Shown: one piece after another, positions 17,861-27,360 of the stretch
How positions within the stretch are numbered: the stretch's first letter is position 1
Layout: each line of letters starts with the position of its first letter
DNA from: an uncultured Bacteroides sp.
GTDB lineage: Bacteria > Bacteroidota > Bacteroidia > Chitinophagales > Chitinophagaceae
NCBI GenBank assembly: GCA_902168085.1
Contig: CABHOP010000049.1
Coordinates: 1-64,000, forward strand
Reading direction: 5' to 3'
Length of the DNA: 64,000 nt
Program-made: the position numbers and the translations under genes
The notes under the pieces: model-generated
What the model was told of the DNA's origin: nothing
The model's input: the letters and a program-made list of their open reading frames with translations, nothing else
The model's database searches: none

Positions 17861-18835
17861 ATGCGCTTTTCTACTACTATACAAATATTGCTGCTGGCGT
17901 ATATAGTAGCAGCATATGTTTTCTGGGGTTTCAGCTTGCAAAAGCAATCCGTACAAATATCCGAGCAGGAGCTCATTACCCTTCATTCGCAGGTAGACAG
18001 CAATGCACAGCCATTGATGTTTGCATCACGCCTGCATGAAATTGAGGATAAGAAGAACAGGCGCACCAAGCAATATATAGGTGAGGGGTCTACTTTTCTT
18101 ATTGTGATATTTATAGGTGCTGCAGTGGTATATTCCTCTTTTCGCAGAAGTATCCGCCTGTCGCGCCAGCAAAACAACTTCATGTTATCGGTAACACATG
18201 AATTGAAATCGCCTATAGCGGCCATGAAGCTGAACCTTCAAACACTGGAACGCCACCAATTGGATTTAGACAAACGAAACATGCTGATAGACAGGTGTGT
18301 GAAAGAGGCCAACCGGCTGAATGACCTGTGCAACAATATGTTGCTGGCATCGCAAATAGAAGGCAAGCAGTATGTGCCGGCTAAAGAAGCATTGAATCTT
18401 GCAGAGATTGTGGAAGAAAGTATACATGAATATGAAGGGCGTTACCCCAACCGTTTTGAAATAGAGGAAATGGTTGATACTGAAATAGTGGGCGACAAGT
18501 TGTTGCTGCAAATGGCATTGAGCAACCTGGTAGAAAATGCCTTGAAGTATACCCCTGCTACCAAACCTGTGCGTATATCTGTAAAAAAGAAAAACAATTG
18601 CGCTATACTGCAGGTTGCAGATGAAGGGGAAGGCATACCTGATGGTGAGAAAAGCAAGATTTTCAATAAGTTTTACCGGATAGGAAACGAAGAAACCCGT
18701 AAAACAAAAGGAACGGGGTTGGGCTTATACCTCACATCTAAAATTGCCAGGCAGCATAAAGGGAAAATAACGGTGAAGGATAATGACCCTGTGGGTAGCT
18801 TATTCGAAATCACTATCCCCATCGCTAAGGGCTAG
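17861..18835 (+). CDS. Sensor histidine kinase
   Basis: Membrane sensor kinase, 324 residues. Helices at about 5-25 and 76-95 enclose a short periplasmic loop; HisKA with the phospho-acceptor in SVTHELKSP (about His113); ATPase domain with [18 protein letters not shown] and GTGLGLYL. No response regulator is adjacent. The RprY-like regulator at 28510 is a possible partner by class, since RprX kinases have this simple two-helix layout, but that is inference. The 3' end overlaps the convergent rnhB gene by 36 bases. Confidence 0.88.
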   Translation: MRFSTTIQILLLAYIVAAYVFWGFSLQKQSVQISEQELITLHSQVDSNAQPLMFASRLHEIEDKKNRRTKQYIGEGSTFLIVIFIGAAVVYSSFRRSIRLSRQQNNFMLSVTHELKSPIAAMKLNLQTLERHQLDLDKRNMLIDRCVKEANRLNDLCNNMLLASQIEGKQYVPAKEALNLAEIVEESIHEYEGRYPNRFEIEEMVDTEIVGDKLLLQMALSNLVENALKYTPATKPVRISVKKKNNCAILQVADEGEGIPDGEKSKIFNKFYRIGNEETRKTKGTGLGLYLTSKIARQHKGKITVKDNDPVGSLFEITIPIAKG

Positions 18836-19420
18836 TATTTCGGCCTTATTCCATTTAAAGGTTTTGCGGTGATGAATGCACATGCCATGTGTTTTTAATT
18901 GCTCCACATGGTGCCGTGTACCGTAGCCTTTATTTTCATTCCAGCCATAATGAGGATATTCTTCATGAATACGTTTCATGTAGGCATCACGGTGCGTTTT
19001 GGCCAGTATGCTGGCAGCCGCAATAGAGGCATAGATACCATCGCCACCTATTACACAATGATGTGCGATCCCAAAATAGGGTGTAAAGCGATTGCCATCT
19101 ATCAGCAACAGTTCCGGGCGCGTTTGCAGCTGGTCTACGGCCATATGCATAGCTTTGAAAGAGGCCTTGAGGATATTGATACGATCTATCTCGTCCTGGT
19201 CTACCATCGCTACGGCCCAGGCTACTGCTTTTTTTTCTATAAGCGGGCGAAGCTCTTCGCGGGCAGCTGCCGTAAGTTGCTTGCTGTCATTCAGCAGCGG
19301 GTGCGAGAAACGTGCAGGTAATATTACAGCAGCGGCGAATACAGGGCCTGCAAGGCAACCCCTGCCGGCTTCATCACATCCTGCCTCTATTATACCTTTC
19401 TGAAACCTGGGTTTTAGCAC
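18800..19420 (-). CDS. rnhB: Ribonuclease HII
   Basis: Removes ribonucleotides and RNA primers from DNA. The catalytic motif [13 protein letters not shown] is near the N-terminus, with later acidic residues in LLIDGN and the [10 protein letters not shown] block. The frame opens at TTG 19438, but that TTG lies inside a promoter-like TTATTTTGC, so GTG 19420 (MLKPRFQKG) is my preferred start, giving 206 residues. Convergent overlap of 36 bases with the kinase gene. Confidence 0.92.
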   Translation of the reverse strand: MLKPRFQKGIIEAGCDEAGRGCLAGPVFAAAVILPARFSHPLLNDSKQLTAAAREELRPLIEKKAVAWAVAMVDQDEIDRINILKASFKAMHMAVDQLQTRPELLLIDGNRFTPYFGIAHHCVIGGDGIYASIAAASILAKTHRDAYMKRIHEEYPHYGWNENKGYGTRHHVEQLKTHGMCIHHRKTFKWNKAEILALSDGDSDFE

Positions 19421-19464
19421 GTTTGCTTTTGCCTGCAAAATAATAGAAATAGGCCGGGATATAC

Positions 19465-19605
19465 ATAAAAAAATAAGAGCCCTATAAAGGGCCCTTCTGT
19501 ATAAGGGATAAGAGAGAGAACGTAATTATTGCTGCATAACAGCTGTGGTATTATACTCAAGCCGGTTTACGGAAAACTCCACAACAAGGCTATTGAGTCA
19601 TTGTT
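19465..19605 (-). ncRNA. Candidate structured small RNA
   Basis: A minus-strand unit between the flavin reductase gene and rnhB with its own promoter-like boxes, no meaningful open frame and a strong terminator. Inside, ACUCAA-UA-GCC pairs with GGC-UUGAGU around an inner GUUU/AAAC hairpin, and a second hairpin GCUG/CAGC follows. I do not recognise a named family. It could instead be the 3' tail of the upstream gene, which stops about 120 bases before the predicted transcript start. Confidence 0.4.
19467..19496 (-). terminator. Terminator of candidate small RNA
   Basis: Minus strand: 9-bp stem (AAGGGCCCT with AGGGCTCTT, one G-T pair), 4-base loop, then ATTTTTTT. Confidence 0.8.
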
Positions 19606-19609
19606 GATG

Positions 19610-19641
19610 CAAAGATTGACGCACTGCACATACTTACCAAA
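19610..19641 (-). promoter_or_regulatory. Putative small-RNA promoter
   Basis: Minus strand: TTTG (19638-19641), a 20-base spacer, then AATCTTTG (19610-19617), one base off TAnnTTTG. The predicted start is about 19605. Confidence 0.45.
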
Positions 19642-19727
19642 TTTGAAACGCCTGTTAACCTCTGCTTTGCAATCGGTTAACAAGCGCTTAACAAATAAAA
19701 TGAAAAGTGGTTGAGAATCAAGTACCA

Positions 19728-20609
19728 TTATTCACCCGAAAGCAGTATCTGCCAAGCTTTTTCCACATCTCCGGCATCTAATAATTCTTTTGCATACAAG
19801 TGTAAGGCAGTGATGCGGCCGGCATCATTATTTTCATATTCCCGAACAATGGTATATAACCTGTCGTCCTGCAACATTTCGCCAACAACGGGAACGCTGG
19901 CAGTATTGCCCAGCATGCCCAGATTGTTGCCTGTAAGTACAGAGCTATTGCGGATGCTATCCGGTAGTGCATCTACGCCTATACCCAACTGGACGTTAGG
20001 TTTATGCACTTCGAAAACGGCACTACCTGATGCGCGGCAGTAATAATCGCCACCCATACGGGCCACCAGGTCTATTTTATGCGGGTCTATCTTTCCATCG
20101 TCTGTCAACACTTTATCGTCTATATGCATGCATAAGACTTCGCAAATAACCAGGTTGCCTGCGCCACCTTCGTGCCCGGTTTCTATCACCTGGGTTACTT
20201 TACATTCCAGCTGAACAGGAGATTCTTTTACCCGAAAAGGCTTTACCAGATCGGAAGCAATGGCAGTAAACCCGCTCTTTACAAATTCATCTACCCCCTT
20301 TCCATACTCGCAACTGGCCAGGTTGGTTTGCTGCACCATATGGTAGCTCACTACATTTATAACCACCTCTTTAGTTTCATAAATATTTTCGAGCGTGTGT
20401 TTTATAGTATTGTCGCGTACCCTACGGGCCGGTGAAAATATCAATATGGGAGGCTTGCTGCCAAATACATTGAAAAAGCTGAAAGGAGACAGGTTGGGCA
20501 CACCGTCTTTATCTACTGTACTGGCAAAGCATATGGGTCTTGGGGCTACAGCACCCAGCAGTAAAGCATGCAGGTTGCCAGTTTTTATTTCTCCGGGAAT
20601 TATTTTCAT
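19728..20609 (-). CDS. Flavin reductase family protein (FMN-binding split barrel)
   Basis: FMN-binding split-barrel domain (about 20-200; segments PRPICFAST, NLSPFSFFNVFGSKPP and VVINVVSYHM) plus a C-terminal extension of about 90 residues. The family includes NAD(P)H:flavin oxidoreductases that supply reduced flavin to monooxygenases. No monooxygenase is adjacent, so the partner is unknown. Length 293. A TTATTTTG box ends about seven bases before the ATG, suggesting a very short leader. Confidence 0.8.
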   Translation of the reverse strand: MKIIPGEIKTGNLHALLLGAVAPRPICFASTVDKDGVPNLSPFSFFNVFGSKPPILIFSPARRVRDNTIKHTLENIYETKEVVINVVSYHMVQQTNLASCEYGKGVDEFVKSGFTAIASDLVKPFRVKESPVQLECKVTQVIETGHEGGAGNLVICEVLCMHIDDKVLTDDGKIDPHKIDLVARMGGDYYCRASGSAVFEVHKPNVQLGIGVDALPDSIRNSSVLTGNNLGMLGNTASVPVVGEMLQDDRLYTIVREYENNDAGRITALHLYAKELLDAGDVEKAWQILLSGE

Positions 20610-20668
20610 ACAGGTTGCAAAATAACGTAGTTCTGCACATTTCGGTCCTAATCTTTACCACGAGACAT

Positions 20669-20699
20669 AAAAAAAGCGGCGAGTTTGAAAACACGCCGC
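20669..20699 (-). terminator. Terminator between the DUF2911 and flavin reductase genes
   Basis: Minus strand: GCGGCG / CGCCGC stem around a 12-base loop, followed by seven T. It stands about 160 bases after the DUF2911 stop and overlaps a 31-codon frame (20648-20743). Confidence 0.8.
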
Positions 20700-20857
20700 A
20701 ATTGCCGTTTACCTATGTTTACTCCTATGCTCTTAACTTTCATTAAGAAGCTGATGTAAAAATAGAATGATATTTAGAGCAGTCGAAATGATAGCAGATG
20801 AAACGGGAAGAATAATAGATGAAGGGAAAAAATGTAATTTGTTACTTCTTTCACCCA

Positions 20858-21364
20858 TCATTTGAAGGAGAATGGTATGGAAACCCCCGATTTATCCCAC
20901 TGAATCAATAAGTTATTTTTTTTGACCCTGTATATCAGCTTTTCCTGCTGCGTAGCCAGCGTGTCTACAGGCACAGTGATTTCGACGGCATTTTTTGATA
21001 TGTGTTTTTCGTATTCATAAGCGCCCCATTGCCCTAATTGGCTATTGAGGATGACGATCCATTCTTTTTCATTGGGTATGATGAAGAGGCTATACGTACC
21101 GGTATCCACTGCTTTGCCGCCAAAGCTTGCTTTTTTACGAAAAGTAATTTCAGTAGCTTCATTAGCACCTGCACGCCATACATTGCCATAAGGTACCAGT
21201 TCGCCAAATATCACGCGGTTTCTTTTAGAAGGCTGACCGTACGAAATGTCCATGTATTTGGTGTTTACATATGCACGCGGGCTGAGGATGGGTTTTTGTT
21301 GTTCTTGCGCCAATAAATGAAAAGATGTACAAAGAACCATCAGCGCTAAAAAGACGTGCTTCAT
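20858..21364 (-). CDS. DUF2911 secreted protein
   Basis: Exported protein of the DUF2911 family: signal peptide (about 1-19, ending LLAQ), then the conserved segments LSPRAYVN, ISYGQPSKR, GELVPYGNVWRAGANEAT and GTYSLFIIP. Length 168 covers one domain; some homologues add TPRs. Function unknown. Preceded by a terminator of the upstream gene, so it is its own unit. Confidence 0.85.
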   Translation of the reverse strand: MKHVFLALMVLCTSFHLLAQEQQKPILSPRAYVNTKYMDISYGQPSKRNRVIFGELVPYGNVWRAGANEATEITFRKKASFGGKAVDTGTYSLFIIPNEKEWIVILNSQLGQWGAYEYEKHISKNAVEITVPVDTLATQQEKLIYRVKKNNLLIQWDKSGVSIPFSFK

Positions 21365-21394
21365 TTCAGATATGATTTTACTGAAAATTAGGCA

Positions 21395-21423
21395 TAAAAT
21401 AAAAAAGGCACTGCTACTGCAAT
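21395..21423 (-). terminator. Terminator after the four-helix membrane protein gene
   Basis: Minus strand: GGCATTGC pairs with GCAGTGCC (8 bp, one wobble) around AGTA, followed by TTTTTT; it lies about 40 bases after the stop at 21459. Confidence 0.8.
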
Positions 21424-21458
21424 GCCCAATTTTATGTGAAAATTTTTAAAGAAGAGCC

Positions 21459-22799
21459 TTAATCTGCCAATTCGTACTTGCGCATATAAAGCTCTAATCC
21501 AGGCTTGTCAACAGTAATATAAGAGGTACGTTCGCCAAACAGGTTGATGATCTGGTCATCATTCATGCGTTGGGATAACGTAGCCCGGACAATATAGATA
21601 CCCGGTTTAACGCCCGATGCGATGAAAATAGAACCATCGCCCGATTTGCGCGCAGGGATGATATCCCTACCGTTTACATTATGCAGTGTTACAATTGCTT
21701 TATTGAAACCTTTGCGCAGCAACTGATCTTTTTCATCATCAAACATCGTAGAGCCGTCGAGCTTTATTTCTACTTCTACATCTATCAGTCCGTCTTCCGA
21801 TGGTTTAGGTTTCAGGTTGCCATTTATATCTACTGCCAATGCCTCTTCTTCATGCGTTTCACCTGCCGTTTGATGGCCTGTAGCTACTTCAACAGGCATG
21901 ATAGGTGCAACGGGCATTTGTTGTGGCATAGCCATTGCAGGCGTCATTGCTGCTATATAAGTGCCGTCACTACCGGGTAGTACCAGGTGCTTCAGGTTGT
22001 TCAGGAAATTCATAAACCTACCTGAATAAAGACCTGCGATGAAACCAAATACCAGCACACCCTGGCCGAGGTTGGCACTAAGTGTGGTGTTCTCTTTAAA
22101 GTAGTTGTATGCTAATACTAATATAAGTGTGATGAATGGCGCATAGAATATTTTAGCTACCTGGTATAAAATGTCCTTATTCTCATAACCCGTCTGTTGT
22201 GTGTGCCTGAATGAAAGGCCCACCGAAAATATAAGGCTGCACAGTACACCGGCTACCACCCAAAAGATGATCTCTGCATATAGCATAGGGCCGGATAACC
22301 AAAAGTAAGAACGTACCTTCAGTTTGTAATCAGCCAGAAACACCCCCATTTCCTGCAGGCTATAAGTGCTGATATATTGCCTGATAGATTGAAGTTGAGC
22401 GGGCGCAATATTATTATCGTACTCACTTACTATATAAGCCAACGCTTTATCCGTACGGCAGTTGATATCGCAGCCGGTGGTTTGTATAGAAGGGACCCCT
22501 TCATTAACCTCTGCCGGAATAGCTATAGAGGCATCTGTATCTATCAGTGTGGCTGGTTGTATCGTACGCTGTACAGGAGCTGACACGCTCTCGGTGGTAA
22601 GTATCCTGTTTATCTGCCGTACTTCTGCAGTGGTAAAGTGGGTATATTCATAGCCGGGTATACCGCTCTGCGCGTGAGAGATAATGTAGATACCGAACCA
22701 TGCCAGCAGCACCATAATAAGCAAAGAGAACCATTTGCCTACTGTCCAGTATTCATTTTGTATATCGTAGCCGCCCTTTTCGGCAACATTAGCGTTCAT
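21459..22799 (-). CDS. Unrecognised four-helix membrane protein
   Basis: I do not recognise the family. 446 residues: an N-terminal helix (about 24-43), an extracytoplasmic segment of about 125 residues with two close cysteines (CDINC), three further helices (about 170-192, 213-235, 245-265), then a Met/Pro-rich linker (about 285-310) and a soluble C-terminal domain of about 110 residues that looks like a beta sandwich (GVKPGIYIVRA, as in regulatory-like domains of surface proteins). The topology puts the C-terminal domain on the cytoplasmic or periplasmic side depending on helix count. Monocistronic, with a hairpin leader. Confidence 0.6.
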   Translation of the reverse strand: MNANVAEKGGYDIQNEYWTVGKWFSLLIMVLLAWFGIYIISHAQSGIPGYEYTHFTTAEVRQINRILTTESVSAPVQRTIQPATLIDTDASIAIPAEVNEGVPSIQTTGCDINCRTDKALAYIVSEYDNNIAPAQLQSIRQYISTYSLQEMGVFLADYKLKVRSYFWLSGPMLYAEIIFWVVAGVLCSLIFSVGLSFRHTQQTGYENKDILYQVAKIFYAPFITLILVLAYNYFKENTTLSANLGQGVLVFGFIAGLYSGRFMNFLNNLKHLVLPGSDGTYIAAMTPAMAMPQQMPVAPIMPVEVATGHQTAGETHEEEALAVDINGNLKPKPSEDGLIDVEVEIKLDGSTMFDDEKDQLLRKGFNKAIVTLHNVNGRDIIPARKSGDGSIFIASGVKPGIYIVRATLSQRMNDDQIINLFGERTSYITVDKPGLELYMRKYELAD

Positions 22800-22810
22800 T
22801 TACCATTGTT

Positions 22811-22849
22811 TAAGAGATTATCAGTTCAGTTTTTCCTGATGTTCTCTTA
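22811..22849. repeat. Interrupted inverted repeat in leader of membrane protein gene
   Basis: TAAGAGA-tt-ATCAG pairs with CTGAT-gt-TCTCTTA: 12 paired bases with one small internal loop, starting 12 bases upstream of the ATG on the minus strand. It is likely to fold in the mRNA leader. The rest of the 300-base spacer up to 23100 holds a second bulged hairpin (22894-22916) and an AT-rich divergent promoter area; I see no gene there. Confidence 0.6.
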
Positions 22850-23100
22850 TACACTCTATATATGTGCCGAAAAGTTATTAAAAATCCGGTAGCTCCGAAA
22901 GCAATGCTTTATCGGAAAGTGTTACAAAATTAATGTTTAATAGCCAGACACACCATCTTCTGCATTTGATAACGAACGCTTAACTACTATCGCGCGGCGC
23001 CTAAATTAAAAATGTTCATAACATGTGCATTTCATCCTGGAGTAACATATACATAAGATTTCTGTAACATTTATATAGGTAACTTTAGTAAACTAAAAAA

Positions 23101-23580
23101 ATGGCTATGATTTGGCGTACGTTTAGTGGAGAACCTTTGAAACTACCTGTTAAAAACGCTGTGGAAAACACCATAGTCCGCGAAACACAGGCCGGCTATC
23201 ATCTGAAAGTGTGCATAGGCACCGATTCGCAGGTGCGGGGCCAAGAAACGGAATTTGCTACAGTTATCGTTTTTCTTCGTGAGAAGCATGGTGGCTTTAT
23301 GTTTATCTGCAACGACAAAACGCGACAGAAGTACAGCATTAAAGAACGGATGCTGGTAGAAGTGGCAAAAAGCATAGAAATAGCCTACGAACTGTGCGAC
23401 CTGTTTAACAAGTATGATGTAGATATGGAGGTGCATGCAGACATTAATACCAATCCGCAGTTTAAAAGCAATGAAGCACTGCGTGAGGCTATGGGCTATA
23501 TATTAGGTATGGGCTTTGCTTTCAAAGCCAAACCAGAGGCTTTTGCCAGTAGCAGCTGCGCCAACAAAATTGTGAACTGA
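23101..23580 (+). CDS. YkuK-like RNase H-fold protein (DUF458)
   Basis: RNase H-like family DUF458. The conserved GTDSQVRG (about residue 40), the middle acidic helix and HADINTNP (about 119) are present and would form the metal-binding acidic cluster. Length 159 is normal. In Bacillus the family is of unknown role. A TAACTTTA box (one mismatch) lies about 25 bases upstream. Downstream (23581-23782) is a 202-base spacer holding a small GGACGA/TCGTCC hairpin and the promoter of the next gene. Confidence 0.85.
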   Translation: MAMIWRTFSGEPLKLPVKNAVENTIVRETQAGYHLKVCIGTDSQVRGQETEFATVIVFLREKHGGFMFICNDKTRQKYSIKERMLVEVAKSIEIAYELCDLFNKYDVDMEVHADINTNPQFKSNEALREAMGYILGMGFAFKAKPEAFASSSCANKIVN

Positions 23581-23743
23581 TAGTTTCACAAACCTTCCTG
23601 TTTTTATAGGACGACGGCATCGTCCCGGCATACTTTCCGCGCTATTTTAACCACGGGTTTATAATAAACCGGTGATAGCCGTTACAACCCCTGAATCTCG
23701 CGCTTTATCGCCTTGTCCCTGCCCTTTAATAAGTAAAAATCGT

Positions 23744-23769
23744 TACATTTACTATACCTGTTTAGGTAT
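23744..23769 (+). promoter_or_regulatory. Putative promoter and dyad before the PKD adhesin
   Basis: TACATTTA (23744-23751, one base off TAnnTTTG) is followed by the dyad ATACCT-gttt-AGGTAT (23754-23769), which would sit on the transcript start. This is a good operator candidate or a 5'-end hairpin. Confidence 0.45.
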
Positions 23770-23782
23770 TAATTGTTAAAAC

Positions 23783-26700
23783 ATGGGAAAGGTTTTATCC
23801 GCTTTATTTATATTTTTTTTAATACCACAGATAGTACTTGCCGATGCCGGTGGAGGAACTATTGAATTTATTGAGAACAGGGGGCAATGGAAAGAACCTT
23901 TTCTGTTTAAAAGCATCACACCATATGGAGATATATACCTGGAAAAAAAGGGATTTACCTGCGTAGTTGCTGCCCCTGATAATACTGCTAAGATACATGG
24001 AGTAAAAGAGGGGAAAATAAAAGAGGACCAGAAACTTCATTTTCACGCTTACAAAATAAACCTGTTAGGGGCTAATGCATCGGAAGCTATAGGTAGTAAG
24101 CCTCAAAATCATTACTACAATTATTTCTTGGGTAACGATCCGAAAATGTGGAAATCGAATATTCACCCATATCATGTTGTAGACTATCAAAACATTTACC
24201 AGGGCATTGATTTGCATGTTGCATCAGAAAACATGCAATTAAAGTATGATTTTATCATCAGCGCAGGTGCCGATGCATCTCTTATCCAATTACAATATGA
24301 AGGTGTAAATGGGCTCAATATTTCTGGTGGCGAACTGTTGATAAAAACATCGGTTGGAACAGCTGCTGAAGCAAAGCCTTATGCGTACCAGTATATAAAT
24401 GATACGCGTGTAGAAGTACCGTGTAATTATAAATTATCAGGAAACACAGTTAGTTATGTATTTCCTAAGGGATACAATAAATCGTACCCTTTGGTAATTG
24501 ATCCTACCATGATATTTGCAACATTTAGCGGATCGACAGCTGATAACTGGGGCTTTACTGCAACCTACGATAATGCAGGTAACTTATATGCCGGTGGCGC
24601 TACACGGGCAGCAGGCTACCCTGCTACTACAGGTGCTTACGATCTAGTGTTTAACGGTGGTGGTTTTGGTGGTGGTAATATCGATCCAACAACCGGTAAC
24701 CCTGCCTTCCCATGCGATATAACCATAACAAAATTTAATCCTACAGGTACGGGAATGGTGTATGCCACATATATTGGTGGCTCAGATAATGAACAGCCGC
24801 ACAGCCTTGTGGTAGATGCATCAAACAACCTGATATTGGCAGGCAGGACGTATTCTACAAACTATCCTGTAGATACATTAACAGCTTATAAAGACACTAA
24901 TTCCGGTGGTGCAGATATTGTAGTTACGAAATTAAATGCAGCAGGTTCTGCCCTGTTGGGTTCTACTTATGTAGGTGGCTCGGGAGATGATGGTGTAAAC
25001 ATTTCCTCGTTGTTTGGGACATTTAACACCAGTCTCAAGCATAGCTATGGCGATGATGCGCGTAGCGAAGTGTTGGTAGATAATGCAGGTAATATATACG
25101 TTGCGAGTTGTACCAGGTCTACAAACTTTCTAACAGTAAATGCTCACCAGGCTACATTGGGTGGTGCGCAGGATGCTATTGTTTTTAAGTTGAATAGTAC
25201 GCTTACAAATATGTTGTGGTGTACATATTTAGGTGGGACAGGCATGGATGCTGCCTATGTACTTGCTTTTAGTAAAACACAAGATGCAATATATGTATCC
25301 GGAGGAACAGGTAGCTCTACTTTCCCTTCTACTGCAGGTACGTACAAGAGTACACATTCAGGAGATATAGATGGATATATATTAAAGTTTCAGAACGGAG
25401 GCAGTTATACCTTATTGCGTGGAACTTTTATAGGAGGAAGCAGTTATGATCAATGCTATGGCATACAATTAGATGGGGATGGAGATGTGTATGTAACAGG
25501 ACAAAGCCTTAATAATGGTGTTCCTGTATTTAATGCTACTGCCTTCTCTGCCAATTCCAGCCAGTTTATTATTAAAATGGACCAGAACCTGACCAGTGCT
25601 TATTATTCTACGGTATTCGGTTCAGGAGACCCAACTACTGTAAATATAACCCCGACAGCCTTCCTGGTAGATACCTGTGAAAATGTGTACGTATCAGGTT
25701 GGGGTGGCTCGCTATCAGGTAGTGGCGGTACTACTGCCGGTATGCCTGTTAACCTGGGAACACCATCGCCTTCATTAATAACCAGCACTACAGACGGCAA
25801 TGATTTTTATTTCTTTGTAATGGATAAGAATGCATCATTGGTGTTATTTGGTGGTTATTACGGCTCCCCTAACAATGAAGAACATGTGGATGGCGGTACC
25901 AGCCGTTTTGACCGGGATGGCGTTATATACCAGGCTATTTGTGGCGGCTGCTCGGGCCCTGACCCTGCTACTACTACGGGAGCTTATAGTCCTACGTCTT
26001 TGAACAGTAATTGTAATTTGCTGGCTGTAAAAATGGCCATGAATTTTGGTGCTGTGAATGCAGGGTTCGCAATATCTCCTAATAAAACGCTTTGTCCGGG
26101 TGAGGCTGTAACATTTACCAACTCTTCTTCAAATGCAACCAACTACCTGTGGGATTTTGGCGATGGCACCAACAGTACAGCGCAAATACCCCCGCCAAAA
26201 TCTTATACCAATCCCGGTACCTACACAGTTCGCCTTACGATATATAATCCTGCGGCATGTGTAGAAAGAGATACAGCATATCTTACCATAATAGTAGATA
26301 CAAATAGTATTGATAACAGTTTTACTGCAACTATTCTGGATACGTGCTCTCCATTCAGGGCTTCATTTACCAATACTTCTAAGTTTGGTAAGAATCCTGC
26401 CAATGCATCCTTCTTCTGGGACTTTGGCGATGGCACAACATACACCGGAAACACACCACCCAATAAAAACTTTCCCGGTGCGGGAACTTATACTGTGAAG
26501 CTGGTAATGACAGACCCTACTGCATGTAATTCTCCCGATAGCAGCAGCGTGATACTGACCTTCAGGGATGATAATGTGAAGGCCGGGCTTGAAGTGCCGG
26601 CATTGATATGTGTGTCAGACTCATTCCGCCCTACCAATACATCAAAAAATGCTTCGGCCTATAAGTGGGATTTTGGTGATGGGAATACCTCTACAGCACT

Positions 26701-27331
26701 AGGTCCGGCTCATAAATATGATACGGCAGGTACCTATACAGTCGGTCTTTGGGCATATAACCCAACTACCTGCAATAAGGTAGATTCTGTATCGATGACG
26801 ATAACAGTAAAAGAATCGCCTACTGCAGACTTTACATATGTGCCGTTGGTACCCATTACCAACGAACCGCATGTGTTTACCAACAGGTCTGTAAATGCGG
26901 TGAGATTCAACTGGAATTTTGGTGATGGTACAGGAACGGAAGAGAATAATCCAACGCATTTGTACAAAAGATCGGGCACCTATAATGTATGCCTGGTGGC
27001 GTATAACCAGGAAGGCTGCACAGATACCGTGTGCAAACCCGTAACCGCGGATATATATCCTGTGGCCGATTTACCAACAGCATTCAGCCCGAATGGTGAT
27101 GGCAAAAATGATATCCTGTTTGTTCGCGGTGCAGGCGTGCAAAGCATGAACCTGAAGATATATAATCGCTGGGGCCAGCTGGTATTTGAATCGAACAGCC
27201 TGGATGTAGGGTGGGATGGTACTTATAAAGGAAAGAAACAAGAGATGGAAGCATATGCCTATGTGCTGAACGTAACTTTTACAGATGAGACGACGCTTTA
27301 TAAGCGTGGTAACGTGACATTGCTGAGATGA
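23783..27331 (+). CDS. Large PKD-repeat surface protein with T9SS type B tail
   Basis: Secreted adhesin-like protein of 1182 residues. Signal peptide (about 1-20); N-terminal DUF7948-type domain (about 25-245, starting IEFIENRGQW); a beta-propeller of SBBP repeats (about 245-750, recurring TYIGGS/TYLGGT and VTG motifs); four PKD domains (about 770-1090, each with W-[DN]-FGDG); and a gliding-motility-associated C-terminal domain (about 1098-1182; FSPNGDGKND, YNRWGQLVFE, WDG). That tail is the type B signal for type IX secretion. It is followed 29 bases later by a PorP/SprF gene, the partner usually needed by such proteins. Confidence 0.9.
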   Translation: MGKVLSALFIFFLIPQIVLADAGGGTIEFIENRGQWKEPFLFKSITPYGDIYLEKKGFTCVVAAPDNTAKIHGVKEGKIKEDQKLHFHAYKINLLGANASEAIGSKPQNHYYNYFLGNDPKMWKSNIHPYHVVDYQNIYQGIDLHVASENMQLKYDFIISAGADASLIQLQYEGVNGLNISGGELLIKTSVGTAAEAKPYAYQYINDTRVEVPCNYKLSGNTVSYVFPKGYNKSYPLVIDPTMIFATFSGSTADNWGFTATYDNAGNLYAGGATRAAGYPATTGAYDLVFNGGGFGGGNIDPTTGNPAFPCDITITKFNPTGTGMVYATYIGGSDNEQPHSLVVDASNNLILAGRTYSTNYPVDTLTAYKDTNSGGADIVVTKLNAAGSALLGSTYVGGSGDDGVNISSLFGTFNTSLKHSYGDDARSEVLVDNAGNIYVASCTRSTNFLTVNAHQATLGGAQDAIVFKLNSTLTNMLWCTYLGGTGMDAAYVLAFSKTQDAIYVSGGTGSSTFPSTAGTYKSTHSGDIDGYILKFQNGGSYTLLRGTFIGGSSYDQCYGIQLDGDGDVYVTGQSLNNGVPVFNATAFSANSSQFIIKMDQNLTSAYYSTVFGSGDPTTVNITPTAFLVDTCENVYVSGWGGSLSGSGGTTAGMPVNLGTPSPSLITSTTDGNDFYFFVMDKNASLVLFGGYYGSPNNEEHVDGGTSRFDRDGVIYQAICGGCSGPDPATTTGAYSPTSLNSNCNLLAVKMAMNFGAVNAGFAISPNKTLCPGEAVTFTNSSSNATNYLWDFGDGTNSTAQIPPPKSYTNPGTYTVRLTIYNPAACVERDTAYLTIIVDTNSIDNSFTATILDTCSPFRASFTNTSKFGKNPANASFFWDFGDGTTYTGNTPPNKNFPGAGTYTVKLVMTDPTACNSPDSSSVILTFRDDNVKAGLEVPALICVSDSFRPTNTSKNASAYKWDFGDGNTSTALGPAHKYDTAGTYTVGLWAYNPTTCNKVDSVSMTITVKESPTADFTYVPLVPITNEPHVFTNRSVNAVRFNWNFGDGTGTEENNPTHLYKRSGTYNVCLVAYNQEGCTDTVCKPVTADIYPVADLPTAFSPNGDGKNDILFVRGAGVQSMNLKIYNRWGQLVFESNSLDVGWDGTYKGKKQEMEAYAYVLNVTFTDETTLYKRGNVTLLR

Positions 27332-27360
27332 GTATTGACTACCTTTTTTAAACGAAAGTC

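Noticed and set aside
19529-19714. 61-codon plus-strand frame in the rnhB-flavin reductase spacer
   Set aside because: No family features, and the opposite strand has promoter, stems and terminator; a structured RNA is the better reading.
23609-23625. GGACGA/TCGTCC hairpin as terminator of the YkuK-like gene
   Set aside because: Stem is only 6 bp and is not followed by a T-run on either strand.
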